DNA of 64,000 bases from Paraburkholderia sprentiae WSM5005 (GTDB lineage: Bacteria; Pseudomonadota; Gammaproteobacteria; Burkholderiales; Burkholderiaceae). This document shows, piece after piece, positions 25,247-35,433 of this stretch. Every line of letters starts with the position of its first letter. The first letter of the stretch is position 1. The stretch is from the NCBI RefSeq assembly GCF_001865575.2, contig NZ_CP017561.2, forward strand, positions 2,170,001-2,234,000. The letters are read 5' to 3'. The notes beneath the pieces were generated by a model that was not told the DNA's origin, did no database searches, and worked only from the letters and a program-made list of their open reading frames with translations. The translations under genes were made by a program, and so were the position numbers.

Positions 25247-26548
25247 CTACGCGCGATGCAGCTTGAAATCAACCTGCCCCGGCCGCCCTTCGAGCGATAA
25301 CGACGCCCGCGCGGCCGGCGCGCGGCTGACCACCCTGCCCCGGCTCACCACCACGAGCCGCGCGGCACGCAGACGGATCGCCTCGACCTCGTCGCGCGCA
25401 TCGAGCACGACGAGATTGGCCGCGCATCCGGGCGCGATGCCATAGTCGTCGAGACCGAGAATGCGCGCCGCGTTCGCGGTCACTGCGTCGAAACAGGCGT
25501 GCATGCCGTCGACGCTGGTCATCTGCGCAACGTGCAAGCCCATCTGCGCGACTTCGAGCATATCGGCCGACCCGAGGCTGTACCACGGGTCCATCACGCA
25601 GTCGTGACCGAATGCGACCGTGATGCCCGCGGCCAGCATCTCCGGCACTCGCGTCATGCCGCGCCGTTTCGGGTACGTGTCGCTGCGGCCTTGCAATGTG
25701 ATGTTAATGAGCGGATTCGCGATCGCCGCGACGCCCGACTCGCGCATCAGCGGCAACAGCTTGCTCACGTAGTAGTTGTCCATCGAATGCATCGATGTGA
25801 GGTGCGAGCCGGCGACGCGTCCGTGCAGGCCGAGCCGATGCGTTTCGGCCGCGAGCGTTTCGATGTGGCGCGACAGCGGATCGTCCGACTCGTCGCAATG
25901 CATGTCGACGCGCAGACCCTTTTCGGCCGCGTACTCGCATAGCATGCGCACCGACTGCGCGCCGTCGGCCATCGTGCGCTCGAAATGCGGAATGCCGCCG
26001 ATCACGTCGACGCCCATGCCGATCGCGCGCTTCAGATTGTCGAACGCACCGGCGCTGCGCAGCAGACCGTCCTGCGGGAAGGCAACCAGTTGCAGGTCGA
26101 GATATGGCGCGACCTGACGCTTCACTTCCAGCAATGCCTCGACCGCGAGCAGACGTGAGTCGCACACATCGACATGGCTGCGAATCGCGAGCAAGCCGCG
26201 CGCGACGGCCCAATCGCAATACTGCAGCGCGCGCTCGATCAACGCTTGCTGCGTGAGCTCGGGCTTCAGCTCGCCCCACAGCGCGATGCCTTCGAGCAGC
26301 GTGCCCGACGCGTTCACCCGTGGCAAACCGTAGGACAGCGTCGCATCCATATGGAAATGCGGATCGACGAACGGCGGCGTGACGAGCGAACCGGCCGCGT
26401 CGATTTCGTCGCGCGCGCTCGCGGCCAGGTTCGGCTCGACCGCGACGATGCGGCCCGCGTCGATGCCGATGTCGATGGGTTGCCGATGATGCTGGAACAG
26501 CTGCGCGGCACGGCGCGGCAGCGTCGCGCGGCGGATGATCAGATCCAT
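25247..26548 (-). CDS. codA: Cytosine deaminase
   Basis: Amidohydrolase that deaminates cytosine to uracil for pyrimidine salvage. The 433 residues match CodA. Metal ligands are visible in PHFHMD (HxH), MHCDESDD (His plus catalytic Glu), AGSHLTSMHS, and FGHDCVMDPWYSLG, which holds the conserved catalytic Asp. The E. coli signature GHDxVxDPWYxLG is conserved, which favours cytosine deaminase over other amidohydrolases such as isocytosine or creatinine deaminase. No cytosine permease (codB) gene is adjacent. Divergent from the racemase gene at 26714. Confidence 0.88.
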   Translation of the reverse strand: MDLIIRRATLPRRAAQLFQHHRQPIDIGIDAGRIVAVEPNLAASARDEIDAAGSLVTPPFVDPHFHMDATLSYGLPRVNASGTLLEGIALWGELKPELTQQALIERALQYCDWAVARGLLAIRSHVDVCDSRLLAVEALLEVKRQVAPYLDLQLVAFPQDGLLRSAGAFDNLKRAIGMGVDVIGGIPHFERTMADGAQSVRMLCEYAAEKGLRVDMHCDESDDPLSRHIETLAAETHRLGLHGRVAGSHLTSMHSMDNYYVSKLLPLMRESGVAAIANPLINITLQGRSDTYPKRRGMTRVPEMLAAGITVAFGHDCVMDPWYSLGSADMLEVAQMGLHVAQMTSVDGMHACFDAVTANAARILGLDDYGIAPGCAANLVVLDARDEVEAIRLRAARLVVVSRGRVVSRAPAARASLSLEGRPGQVDFKLHRA

Positions 26549-26673
26549 GTATCGCTCCCGTTGATCGCGTTCGGATTCGCTACGATTCTATCGATGCCAG
26601 AAAAATGCGTAACACCCATGCGTACCGGCACGCGGGCCGCCATCCGTACCGGCAGCGCGCGATGCGACGCGCC

Positions 26674-26679
26674 TATACT
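26674..26679 (+). promoter_or_regulatory. -10 element of the racemase gene
   Basis: TATACT, giving transcription start near 26686 and a leader of about 28 bases. Confidence 0.45.
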
Positions 26680-26713
26680 CGCCGTTTCGGCCATGCATTG
26701 ATGGAGCGCACAG

Positions 26714-27412
26714 ATGAAAACGATCGGCGTGATCGGCGGAATGAGCTGGGAGTCGTCCACCGAGTACTACCGGCTGCTGAACCGCCACGCGAAGGCGCGG
26801 CTCGGCGGTCATCACAACGCGCGCAGTCTGCTGCTGAGCGTCGATTTCGCGTCGATCGAGGCGAACCAGCGCGCCGGCGACTGGCACGCGCTCGGCGAGC
26901 AGATGGCCGATGCCGCGCGCCAGCTCGAACGCGGCGGCGCCGATCTCGTGATCCTCGCGACGAACACGATGCACCGCGTGTACGAATCGATCGAGCAGGC
27001 AATCACGGTGCCGTTCCTGCACATCGCCGATCCGACCGGCGCGGCGCTGCGCGCGGCGGGCGTGGAGCGGGTCGGCCTGCTCGGCACACGCTATACGATG
27101 GAACAGACGTTCTATGCCGGACGGCTGCACGAGCGCTATGGACTCGAGACGCTCGTGCCTGACGACGACGAACGCGCGGACGTGCACCGCATCATTTACG
27201 ACGAGCTTTGTCACGGTAACGTGGACGACGCGTCGCGTCAGGTCTATCAACGCGTGATCGAGCATCTGGCCGCGCGTGGCGCGCAGGCGGTGATACTCGG
27301 TTGCACGGAGATCACGCTGCTGATCAAACCGGAAGACTCGGTGCTGCCTGTGTTCGATACCACGGCGTTGCATGCGCAGGCGGCGGTGGAGTGGGCGATT
27401 GGAGGGCAGTGA
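26714..27412 (+). CDS. Aspartate/glutamate racemase family protein (YgeA-like)
   Basis: 232-residue cofactor-independent racemase of the Asp/Glu/hydantoin racemase superfamily. It begins MKTIGVIGGMSWESSTEYY, typical of the family. One catalytic cysteine is present in ILGCTEITLL (about residue 196), but the other position is Thr in ILATNTMHRVY (about residue 83). This Thr/Cys pair is the arrangement of E. coli YgeA, an L-Asp/L-Glu racemase, and not the Cys/Cys pair of typical aspartate racemases. Substrate is therefore likely L-Asp/L-Glu, which is inference. Monocistronic. Confidence 0.88.
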   Translation: MKTIGVIGGMSWESSTEYYRLLNRHAKARLGGHHNARSLLLSVDFASIEANQRAGDWHALGEQMADAARQLERGGADLVILATNTMHRVYESIEQAITVPFLHIADPTGAALRAAGVERVGLLGTRYTMEQTFYAGRLHERYGLETLVPDDDERADVHRIIYDELCHGNVDDASRQVYQRVIEHLAARGAQAVILGCTEITLLIKPEDSVLPVFDTTALHAQAAVEWAIGGQ

Positions 27413-27457
27413 CACATACGCCGCGAGCTGCGACAAGCAAACGAAGCGCTGAAAGTC

Positions 27458-27491
27458 AAAAAGCCCGCATGGCTTGCGCGATGCGGGCTTT
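27458..27491. terminator. Terminator between racemase gene and tRNA-fMet
   Basis: AAAGCCCGCAT and ATGCGGGCTTT around a 10-base loop. The minus-strand T tract follows the tRNA by about 10 bases, and the same hairpin ends the racemase transcript. Confidence 0.88.
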
Positions 27492-27501
27492 CAACAATGC
27501 T

Positions 27502-27578
<77 letters not shown>

Positions 27579-27591
27579 TCAGAGAAAAAAG

Positions 27592-27620
27592 ATTATATAA
27601 GGTCGCTGGCAAAACGTCAA
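27592..27620 (-). promoter_or_regulatory. Sigma70 promoter of tRNA-fMet
   Basis: On the minus strand TTGACG (27620-27615), a 17-base spacer and TATAAT (27597-27592), just upstream of the tRNA. A near-consensus strong promoter. Confidence 0.88.
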
Positions 27621-27813
27621 ACCTCTGAGCAGAACATTTACCCAAACGACGTCGTCAGGCGAAAGTTGCTTCGCGCGCTCGGCGTGGCGTGATGATCGAG
27701 CTCGCTTCGCGAGCCTCGCGATGCTGGAACTCGAAGCTCGATAAACACGCGCGAGCATAGCGAACAGCGTGGGCGACGTCACAGGCGCCGGTTTCGACCG
27801 GCGCGGCCCCCGT

Positions 27814-27819
27814 TATAAT
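27814..27819 (+). promoter_or_regulatory. -10 element of the exonuclease III gene
   Basis: TATAAT, giving a start near 27826 and a leader of about 31 bases before the GTG start codon. Confidence 0.5.
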
Positions 27820-27856
27820 CGGCCTTGCTCTCACCACGCACGCATCGGATATTTTC

Positions 27857-28633
27857 GTGAAAATCGCCACCTGGAACGTCAACTCTCTCAAAGTCCGCCA
27901 GCAACACGTCATCGACTGGCTCGCGAGCAGCGGCGCCGACGTGCTGTGCCTGCAGGAACTGAAGCTCCCCGACGAAAAATTTCCGCGCGCCGAACTGGAG
28001 GCGGTCGGCTATCGCAGCTGGTACGCGGGTCAGAAAACGTATAACGGTGTCGGCATTCTGGTGCGCGACGGCTTAAACGTCGACGAGAGCAGCATCGTGC
28101 GCAACATCCCCGGTTTCGAGGATCCGCAGCAGCGCGTGATCGCGGCGACCATCGACGGCGTGCGCATCGTCTGCGCGTATTTCCCGAACGGCCAGGCGCC
28201 CGGCACCGACAAGTTCGCCTACAAGCTGCGCTGGCTCGACGCGCTGCACGACTGGCTCGCCAAGGAGATGACGCTGCATCCGAAGTTCGCGTTGCTCGGC
28301 GACTACAACATCGCGCCCGACGATCGCGACGTGCACGATCCGAAAGCGTGGGAAGGTCAGAACCTCGTGTCGCCCGAGGAACGCGCGGCGTTCGTGCGAC
28401 TGATCGGCCTTGGCCTGCTCGACGCATTCCGCCGGTTCGAGCAGCAGGAAAAAATCTATTCGTGGTGGGATTACCGGATGATGGCGTTCCGTCGCAACGC
28501 GGGACTGCGCATCGATCACATCCTGCTGTCGAAGGCGCTTGCCGACATCTGCTCAGCGTGCGACATCGACAAGGTGCCGCGCAAGTGGGATCAGCCTTCC
28601 GATCACGCGCCGGTGTTCGCGCAGCTCGGCTGA
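27857..28633 (+). CDS. xth: Exodeoxyribonuclease III
   Basis: AP endonuclease and 3'-5' exonuclease of base excision repair. The 258 residues show the exonuclease/endonuclease/phosphatase fold motifs: KIATWNVNSLKVR at the N terminus, CLQELKLPDE (metal-binding Glu), GDYNIAPDD (Asp/Asn), and the C-terminal SDHAPV (catalytic Asp-His). The start is GTG at 27857; no nearby ATG gives the conserved N terminus. Monocistronic. Confidence 0.95.
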   Translation: MKIATWNVNSLKVRQQHVIDWLASSGADVLCLQELKLPDEKFPRAELEAVGYRSWYAGQKTYNGVGILVRDGLNVDESSIVRNIPGFEDPQQRVIAATIDGVRIVCAYFPNGQAPGTDKFAYKLRWLDALHDWLAKEMTLHPKFALLGDYNIAPDDRDVHDPKAWEGQNLVSPEERAAFVRLIGLGLLDAFRRFEQQEKIYSWWDYRMMAFRRNAGLRIDHILLSKALADICSACDIDKVPRKWDQPSDHAPVFAQLG

Positions 28634-28683
28634 TCCACCCTCCAGCGACGCAGCGACGCGCGCTGCTTCGCTTGCGTATCGCA

Positions 28684-30801
28684 TCAAGCGCCGCCCAGCA
28701 CACCCCACAAGAAGCTGAACACCATCGCATCATGCTCGGCCTGCTCCAGCTCATCGGAGCCGCCGTGTCCGCCCTCCGTGTTCTCCCGATACCACACGTG
28801 TTGCGCACCCAGCGCCTGCATACGCGCGGCCATCTTGCGCGCGTGGCCCGGATGCACGCGATCGTCGGCCGTCGACGTCATGAATAGCACCGGCGGATAG
28901 GCGACGCCCGCCGCGAGGTTGTGATAGGGCGAATAGGCGGCGAGCGCGCGCGCTTCATCGGGCTCGTCAGGGTCGCCGTACTCATCGATCCACGATGCGC
29001 CCGCATGAAGCAGGTGATAGCGGCTCATATCGAGCAACGGCACCTCGCACACGACCGCGCCGAATAACGCCGGCCGCTGCACCATGCAGGCGGCCACCAG
29101 CAGACCGCCGTTGCTGCCGCCCTGAATGCCGAGCTGCGCAGCGCTCGTCACGCCGCTGGCGATCAGCGCTTCGGCGACCGCGATGAAATCATCGAACGCG
29201 CGCTGGCGATGCTCGCCCTGCGCCGCTGTGTGCCAGCGCGTGCCGAACTCGCCGCCGCCGCGAATATGCGCGACCACATACACGCCGCCGCGTTCGAGCC
29301 AGCCGATGCCCTGCCCCGTCAGATAGCCCGGCAGCAGCGGAATCGCGAAGCCGCCGTAGCCGCTCAGCAGACACGGACGCGTTGGCTGTTCATCGCCCGG
29401 CGACGACGACGCCTGCTTTGGCCCAATCACCGTGTACGGTACGCGCGTGCCATCGGCCGATACCGCATGCCCGCGCGTCACAGCCACGCGCGTCGCGTCG
29501 AACTGCGTCGGCCAACGGTCGAGCAGCTCCCATTCGGCGGGCTCCTCAAGCGCGAGATCGGAGAGCCAATAGGCGGGCGGTTGCAGATAATCGTCGGTGT
29601 CGACGAACACTTCGTCGTTCAGCGTCGCCTCGACCGGCGACACGTCGACCTGCGCATCGCCGCGCGACGCGAACACGCGTTCGCGCCATTGCCACGTGCC
29701 GTCGTCGCGCTGCGACGGCGTCCAGATCAGGGTCTTGCCGCGCACATCGTCGAGATACGACACGATCAGATGATGGCGCGTATGCGACCACTCGCAGGCC
29801 GAGGTCAGCGGCGTCGGCGTGAAGAGCGGCGTCACGTCGCGCTCGCCGCGCAAAAACGCATCCTCGCGAATCGCGAGCAGCGCGCCGCCCGGATAGCGCG
29901 CGAGATTGCCGTCCCACTCGCATTCCCAGTCGAGCCGCGGCTCGAGCAACAGCCAGCCCTGCCATGCGCCCACCGCGACGTGCGACGGCACGTCGTAACG
30001 ATGCCAGGCATCGCTAGCATCGTCGAGGTAGTACGTGTTCGAATCGAAAAAGTCGACGCTGCTCGTTACCGTATGCCGGCGATCGACCGGATCGTAATGC
30101 GCCTCCACGGCGATGTCGCCAAACTCGCCGCGAAACACGACGGGCGCCTCCGCGAGCGCGGTACCGCGCGTCCAGCGTCGCACGTCGCGCGGATAGCCGG
30201 AACGCGTCAGCGTCTTGCGCCCGTTGTCCCAGCCAACGTACAGCGTATCGCGATCGATCCACGACACCGTGTGCTTGCCCGCCTTCGCGATCGCGAAGCC
30301 AGCGTCGACGAAACGCCGCGCGTCGAGATCGAACTCGCGCACGACGAGCGCGTCCGAGCCGCCCGGCGACATCGTGATCAGCGCGCGGTCGCCGTCGGGA
30401 TAAAGGATGTCGAGATCGACGCACACCCACGGCGTGCCTTCGGCCGCACCGAGCGCGTCGAAGTCGAGCAGGTTCTGCCACACCGGCGCGCCGCCGCGCC
30501 ATGCGGCCCACGCGGTGCGTCGCCAAATGCCGCGCGGATTGCGCTCGTCCTGCCACAGATCGTAGGCCCAGTCCTTCCAGCGATCCGGAATCACAGGACG
30601 CTCGCGCGGCAGATAGGCATCGGCGAGCCGGCGTCTGAGCGTGTCGAACGACGCGCCGGTGCACCACGCGGCGCAGGTGCGCGCATTCTGCGCGTCGACC
30701 CACGCGAGCGCGTCAGCGTCGTACAGCGCTTCGAGCGACAGGAAGGGATCGGGGGAAAGCGGCCACTCGAATGGAGCGGGAGAAGCGGAGGAAGCTGGCA
30801 T
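28684..30801 (-). CDS. Prolyl oligopeptidase family serine peptidase (S9A)
   Basis: 705-residue protein with an N-terminal seven-bladed propeller (about 70-430) and a C-terminal alpha/beta hydrolase domain. Catalytic Ser is in GIQGGSNGGLL, Asp in TSTADDRVHPGH and His in EGGHGG, in the correct order. No signal peptide was seen, so it is probably cytosolic. The start at 30801 (MPASSASPAPFEWPL) is used; the frame extends upstream by GC bias only. It follows ntrC on the same strand after 140 bases. Family and fold are clear; substrates are peptides with proline, by family. Confidence 0.88.
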   Translation of the reverse strand: MPASSASPAPFEWPLSPDPFLSLEALYDADALAWVDAQNARTCAAWCTGASFDTLRRRLADAYLPRERPVIPDRWKDWAYDLWQDERNPRGIWRRTAWAAWRGGAPVWQNLLDFDALGAAEGTPWVCVDLDILYPDGDRALITMSPGGSDALVVREFDLDARRFVDAGFAIAKAGKHTVSWIDRDTLYVGWDNGRKTLTRSGYPRDVRRWTRGTALAEAPVVFRGEFGDIAVEAHYDPVDRRHTVTSSVDFFDSNTYYLDDASDAWHRYDVPSHVAVGAWQGWLLLEPRLDWECEWDGNLARYPGGALLAIREDAFLRGERDVTPLFTPTPLTSACEWSHTRHHLIVSYLDDVRGKTLIWTPSQRDDGTWQWRERVFASRGDAQVDVSPVEATLNDEVFVDTDDYLQPPAYWLSDLALEEPAEWELLDRWPTQFDATRVAVTRGHAVSADGTRVPYTVIGPKQASSSPGDEQPTRPCLLSGYGGFAIPLLPGYLTGQGIGWLERGGVYVVAHIRGGGEFGTRWHTAAQGEHRQRAFDDFIAVAEALIASGVTSAAQLGIQGGSNGGLLVAACMVQRPALFGAVVCEVPLLDMSRYHLLHAGASWIDEYGDPDEPDEARALAAYSPYHNLAAGVAYPPVLFMTSTADDRVHPGHARKMAARMQALGAQHVWYRENTEGGHGGSDELEQAEHDAMVFSFLWGVLGGA

Positions 30802-30941
30802 CGTCGGCTGTCGGATCGGAACAGCGTTGATTATGCCTTGTGCGCGGCCAGTGCCGGTTGGGTGCGGGGCGCGGCGCAACAACGACGAAGGCGGCCCGAG
30901 CCGCCCTCGCCTGCCAGGCGGGATCGCTCGAGCCGAGTGCG

Positions 30942-32480
30942 TCAAGGCTCGAGATTGAGCTCCTGAATCTTGCGCGTAATCGTATTGCGCCCGATGCCAA
31001 GCCGCTCGGCCGCCTCGACCTTGCGGCCGCGCGTGAAGTCCAGCGCCTCGCGGATCACCGCCGCTTCGAAGCGGCGCGCGAGCTCGTCCATCACGTCGGC
31101 CGCGTTCTCGCGCAGCATCCGCGCGACCTCGGTGCGCAAGCCGCCTTCCCACGCGCTCAGCGCGGTCGCCACCGACACACCGGCCGCAGCGCCCGGATGC
31201 ACGACCGTACCGCCGCTCATGCCAGCGAGCGGCGCACTGCCCGCGAATCCAACGTGGTTCGCCACGCTGCCATCCACCGTCGCACCGGTAGCGGCACCCG
31301 CACCCAGCTCGCTCGCGCCGATCTGCGCGGGACCGAGATCGGGCGGAAGATCCTTGATCTCGATGGTCTGCGCGGGCGCCATCACCGTGAGCCAGTTCGC
31401 GAGGTTCTCGAGCTGGCGCACGTTGCCCGGAAACGGCAGCGACGCGAGATGCACGAGCGCCTCGTCGGACACGCGCTTCGGTTCGACGCCGAGATCGCGC
31501 GCGCTCTTCTGCAGGAAATGCCGCGTGAGCAGCGCAATGTCCTCGCTGCGCTCGCGCAACGCGGGCAAGCGCAGACGGATCACGTTCAGACGGTGATACA
31601 GATCTTCGCGAAACAGCCCCTGCCGCACGCGCGATTCGAGATTCTGATGTGTCGCCGCGATCACCCGCACATTCGCGCGCAACGGATTGTGGCCGCCCAC
31701 GCGATAGAACTGCCCGTCCGACAGCACGCGCAACAGGCGCGTCTGCAGATCGAACGGCATGTCGCCGATTTCGTCGAGAAAGAGCGTGCCGTTCTCGGCC
31801 TGCTCGAAGCGCCCTTGGCGCATCGCCTGCGCGCCGGTGAATGCGCCGCGCTCGTGACCGAACAGTTCGGACTCCAGCAGATCTTTCGGAATCGCAGCCG
31901 TGTTCAAGGCGATGAAGGGACCGTTCGCGCGTGGGCTATGTCGGTGCAACGCACGGGCGACCAGTTCCTTCCCGGTGCCTGATTCGCCCGTAATGAGCAC
32001 GGTGGCCGCCGAATGCGACAGGCGGCCGATCGCGCGAAACATGTCCTGCATCGCAGGCGCCTGGCCGAGCATCTCGGGCGCCTCGGTGACGCGCTCGTCC
32101 CACGTCTGCTCGCCACGCATGCTTTCGTCGACCGCGCGGCGAATCAGCTCGACGGCCTTGTCGACGTCGAACGGTTTCGCCAGATACTCGAACGCACCGC
32201 CCTGAAATGCGGCGACCGCGCTGTCGAGATCGGAGAACGCGGTCATGATGATGACCGGCAAGCCGGGCACCTTGTCGCGTACGGTTTGCAGCAGCTCCAG
32301 CCCGGAGCCGCCGGGCATGCGGATATCGGAGACCAGCACCTGCGGGCTGTCGTGATCGAGCGCGGCCGACGCGTCGCGCACGTTCGCGAAGCTGCGCGTC
32401 GCCAGGTTCTCGCGCGCGAGCGCTTTCTCGAGCACCCAGCGAATTGATTGGTCGTCGTCTACTATCCAGATCGGCTTCAT
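30942..32480 (-). CDS. ntrC: Nitrogen regulation response regulator NtrC
   Basis: Sigma54-dependent activator phosphorylated by NtrB under nitrogen limitation. The 512 residues comprise a receiver (about 1-120, phosphoacceptor in [10 protein letters not shown]), an AAA+ domain (about 145-380) with Walker A GESGTGKE, the sigma54-contact loop GAFTGA and Walker B LFLDEIGD, a Gly/Ala/Val-rich linker (about 395-445, longer than in enteric NtrC), and a Fis-type helix-turn-helix at the C terminus ([19 protein letters not shown]). Last gene of glnA-ntrB-ntrC, 36 bases after ntrB. Its likely sites occur upstream of glnA and phaP. Confidence 0.97.
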   Translation of the reverse strand: MKPIWIVDDDQSIRWVLEKALARENLATRSFANVRDASAALDHDSPQVLVSDIRMPGGSGLELLQTVRDKVPGLPVIIMTAFSDLDSAVAAFQGGAFEYLAKPFDVDKAVELIRRAVDESMRGEQTWDERVTEAPEMLGQAPAMQDMFRAIGRLSHSAATVLITGESGTGKELVARALHRHSPRANGPFIALNTAAIPKDLLESELFGHERGAFTGAQAMRQGRFEQAENGTLFLDEIGDMPFDLQTRLLRVLSDGQFYRVGGHNPLRANVRVIAATHQNLESRVRQGLFREDLYHRLNVIRLRLPALRERSEDIALLTRHFLQKSARDLGVEPKRVSDEALVHLASLPFPGNVRQLENLANWLTVMAPAQTIEIKDLPPDLGPAQIGASELGAGAATGATVDGSVANHVGFAGSAPLAGMSGGTVVHPGAAAGVSVATALSAWEGGLRTEVARMLRENAADVMDELARRFEAAVIREALDFTRGRKVEAAERLGIGRNTITRKIQELNLEP

Positions 32481-32516
32481 ATAGGTCTGTCAGAAGTCTT
32501 GAGATGCATGGGGTGT

Positions 32517-33659
32517 CTAGCCGTCGAGCGGCAGCAGAATCTGAAACTCGGTATGGCCCGGCCGGCTGTCCACCTCGATCAGGCCATCGTGCTGCTGCAC
32601 GAAGGTCTGCGCTAGCGTGAGACCGAGACCGCTGCCGTCCTCGCGCCCCGACACGAGCGGATAGAAAATGCGGTCGCGAATCTCATCGGGAATGCCTGGG
32701 CCGTTGTCGACGATATGCAAGTCCAGTGCCAGCTTGCACAGGCGTTTTGAAATGGTGACCTTGCGCGCGATGCGCGTGCGCAGCTCGATGCGCGCATCGC
32801 CCTGCGAGATCCGCTCGCGCAATGCCTCGGCAGCATTGCGCACGATGTTCAGCAGCGCCTGGATGAGCTGCTCCTTATCGCCGCGCAGATCCGGCACGCT
32901 AACGTCGTAATCGCGCTCGATCGTCAGGCCGCGCGGAAACTCGGCGAGAATCAACTGACGCACGCGCTCGCACACCTCGTGAATATTCACGTCACCGACG
33001 ATATGCGGATGCCGGTGCGGTTCGAGCAAGCGGTCGACCAGCGTCTGGAGCCGGTCCGATTCCTTGATGATGACCTGGGTGTACTCGCGCAATTCGTCAC
33101 GCTCACGCTCGCCCAATTCGAACTCGAGCAGTTGCGCGGCGCCGCGAATGCCGCCGAGCGGATTCTTGATTTCATGCGCGAGATTGCGGATCAGCTGCTT
33201 GTTGACGGCCGTCAGGTCGTTGATGCGCTCTTCGCGGTCGGTGCGCAGATGCCGCTCGTTCTCGAACAGTTCGAGCAACACATAGTCCTGCGCGCTTTCC
33301 AGAAAGCCGACGATCGCATGCACGTGCAGCGGCTCGTGCCCGACGCGCTCGAGCACGGCGTCCAGATGCGTCGCGTGAAAACGGTGCGCGGCGATCGCAG
33401 TGATCGTCGCGACCAGTTCGTCCGCGTTCGAGAAGATGTCCGGCCACGCCATCTGCGTGAGTTGCCGGCGCGACATCGCGAGCATCGACTCCGCGGACGG
33501 ATTCGCGAACGCGACTCGCAGCGTGCGCTTCTCGAGCACCAGCACGACGGTCGGCAGCGCCTCGAAGCCGGGCAGCAAGCCGGAGCTCACGAGCTGCACG
33601 TCGTCCGACAGCGTCTGTTCGTGTCCTTTCCTTGCCTTGATCAGATTCTTGAGAACCAT
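32517..33659 (-). CDS. ntrB: Nitrogen regulation sensor kinase NtrB
   Basis: Cytosolic histidine kinase/phosphatase that, under control of PII (GlnB), phosphorylates or dephosphorylates NtrC. The 380 residues have an N-terminal PAS domain (about 30-130), the H box NLAHEIKNPLGGIRG (about residue 170), N box LLNIVRNAAEAL, and G boxes DNGPGIPDE and GSGLGLTLA. No membrane segment is present, as expected. It lies between glnA and ntrC; the glnA terminator lies upstream, so ntrBC expression depends on read-through or an internal promoter. Confidence 0.96.
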   Translation of the reverse strand: MVLKNLIKARKGHEQTLSDDVQLVSSGLLPGFEALPTVVLVLEKRTLRVAFANPSAESMLAMSRRQLTQMAWPDIFSNADELVATITAIAAHRFHATHLDAVLERVGHEPLHVHAIVGFLESAQDYVLLELFENERHLRTDREERINDLTAVNKQLIRNLAHEIKNPLGGIRGAAQLLEFELGERERDELREYTQVIIKESDRLQTLVDRLLEPHRHPHIVGDVNIHEVCERVRQLILAEFPRGLTIERDYDVSVPDLRGDKEQLIQALLNIVRNAAEALRERISQGDARIELRTRIARKVTISKRLCKLALDLHIVDNGPGIPDEIRDRIFYPLVSGREDGSGLGLTLAQTFVQQHDGLIEVDSRPGHTEFQILLPLDG

Positions 33660-33764
33660 CTTGCAGTCTGGCCGTAGGAGATGGTGGTGAATCAGGAGTG
33701 CTGCTTTTGTGTTTTACCGAATCGCATGTTGCCCGCGCGCGGCCGGCCGTGCGTACGGCCTAAC

Positions 33765-33792
33765 AAAAAAGGGACGGCGCCGCCGTCCCTTC
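33765..33792 (-). terminator. glnA terminator
   Basis: Minus strand: GGGACGG-CGGCG-CCGTCCC followed by TTTTTTG, about 60 bases after the glnA stop. It would limit read-through into ntrBC. Confidence 0.88.
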
Positions 33793-33855
33793 GTGACCGA
33801 TCGCGAGCGTCGGACCGAGCGCTTCGCCGGGTGAAGGGCGAAGCGCCATGGCCGC

Positions 33856-35271
33856 TTACAGCGAGTAGTACATCTCGAATTCGATCGGGTGCACCGACTG
33901 ACGATAACGCTGCAGTTCCGTCGTCTTCAGTTCGATGTACGCGTCGAGCATCGCATCCGTGAACACGCCGCCGCGCGTCAGGAACTCGCGGTCCGCGTCG
34001 AGCGAGTCGAGAGCCTGGTCGAGGCCCGCGCACACGGTCGGGATCTTTGCATCCTCTTCCGGCGGCAGGTCGTACAGGTTCTTGTCGGCGGCTTCGCCCG
34101 GGTGAATCTTGTTCTGCACGCCGTCCAGACCCGCCATCATCAGCGCGGAGAAGCACAGGTACGGATTCGCCATCGGATCCGGGAAGCGCGTTTCGATACG
34201 GCGGCCCTTCGGGTTCGACACGTGCGGAATGCGGATCGATGCCGAACGGTTGCGAGCCGAGTAAGCCAGCTTGACCGGCGCTTCGAAGTGCGGCACGAGG
34301 CGCTTGTACGAGTTCGTCGACGGGTTCGTGATCGCGTTCAGCGCGCGAGCATGCTTGATGATGCCGCCGATGTAGAACAGCGCGAATTCCGACAGACCTG
34401 CGTAGCCGTTGCCCGCGAACAGATTCTGGCCGTCCTTCCAGATCGACTGGTGAACGTGCATGCCCGAGCCGTTATCGCCGACCACCGGCTTCGGCATGAA
34501 CGTCGCCGTCTTGCCGTACGTGTGCGCGACGTTGTGGATGACGTACTTCATCTGCTGCAGCCAGTCGGCACGCTGCACGAGCGTCGAGAACTTGGTGCCG
34601 ATTTCGTTCTGGCCCTGGCCCGCCACTTCGTGGTGGTGCACTTCGACCGGAATGCCGATCTGTTCGAGCAGCAGGCACATTTCCGAGCGGATGTCCTGGA
34701 ACGTGTCGACCGGAGCGACCGGGAAGTAGCCGCCCTTGGTGCCCGGACGGTGGCCGGTGTTGCCGCCGTCGAATTCCTTCGCCGACGACCACGGTGCTTC
34801 TTCCGAACCGATCTTGATGAAGCAGCCCGACTGGTCCGTGTTCCACTGGACCGAGTCGAAAATGAAGAATTCCGGTTCAGGACCGAAGTACGCGGTGTCG
34901 CCGAGACCCGAGCTCTTCAGATACGCTTCGGCGCGTTTCGCGAGCGAGCGCGGGTCGCGCTCGTAGCCCTTGCCATCAGCCGGTTCGACGACGTCGCAGG
35001 TCAGCACGAGGGTCGATTCTTCGTAGAACGGGTCGATGAAGGCCGTGTTCGCGTCCGGGACCAGCAACATGTCCGATGCTTCGATGCCCTTCCAGCCGGC
35101 AATCGACGAACCGTCAAACGCATGGCCGCTTTCGAACTTGTCTTCATCGAATGCCGACACCGGCACTGAAACGTGTTGTTCCTTGCCGCGCGTGTCGGTG
35201 AAACGGAAGTCGACAAACTTGACGTCCTCGTCTTTGACGAGTTGAACGACGTCGGCCACGGATTTACTCAT
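33856..35271 (-). CDS. glnA: Glutamine synthetase type I
   Basis: ATP-dependent glutamine synthetase, dodecameric GSI-beta type. The 471 residues show the N-terminal Asp-50' loop ([16 protein letters not shown]), the ATP-binding [14 protein letters not shown], the [12 protein letters not shown] glutamate flap region and the adenylylation site Tyr in [10 protein letters not shown], so it is expected to be regulated by GlnE. The start at 35271 gives [19 protein letters not shown]. It heads the glnA-ntrB-ntrC operon and is preceded by a sigma54 promoter and NtrC boxes. Confidence 0.98.
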   Translation of the reverse strand: MSKSVADVVQLVKDEDVKFVDFRFTDTRGKEQHVSVPVSAFDEDKFESGHAFDGSSIAGWKGIEASDMLLVPDANTAFIDPFYEESTLVLTCDVVEPADGKGYERDPRSLAKRAEAYLKSSGLGDTAYFGPEPEFFIFDSVQWNTDQSGCFIKIGSEEAPWSSAKEFDGGNTGHRPGTKGGYFPVAPVDTFQDIRSEMCLLLEQIGIPVEVHHHEVAGQGQNEIGTKFSTLVQRADWLQQMKYVIHNVAHTYGKTATFMPKPVVGDNGSGMHVHQSIWKDGQNLFAGNGYAGLSEFALFYIGGIIKHARALNAITNPSTNSYKRLVPHFEAPVKLAYSARNRSASIRIPHVSNPKGRRIETRFPDPMANPYLCFSALMMAGLDGVQNKIHPGEAADKNLYDLPPEEDAKIPTVCAGLDQALDSLDADREFLTRGGVFTDAMLDAYIELKTTELQRYRQSVHPIEFEMYYSL

Positions 35272-35402
35272 AACCTATCTCCTGATTAACGAATTCGGCG
35301 GATTTAGCCGCCGCCCAATCTAGCTGACCCGTCCCGGCACGTCCACCCAAACGGCGTCGCAACGCATAAATTCTGCCGGGACCAGTCGATCGACACCAAT
35401 TA

Positions 35403-35418
35403 AGCAGATAGTGTGCCA
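35403..35418 (-). promoter_or_regulatory. Sigma54 promoter of glnA
   Basis: The minus strand reads TGGCAC-ACTAT-CTGCT, a perfect -24 half and a good -12 half of the consensus TGGCAC-N5-TTGCW. It lies about 130 bases upstream of the glnA ATG. Confidence 0.82.
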
Positions 35419-35433
35419 TGCATGAGCCTGGAA

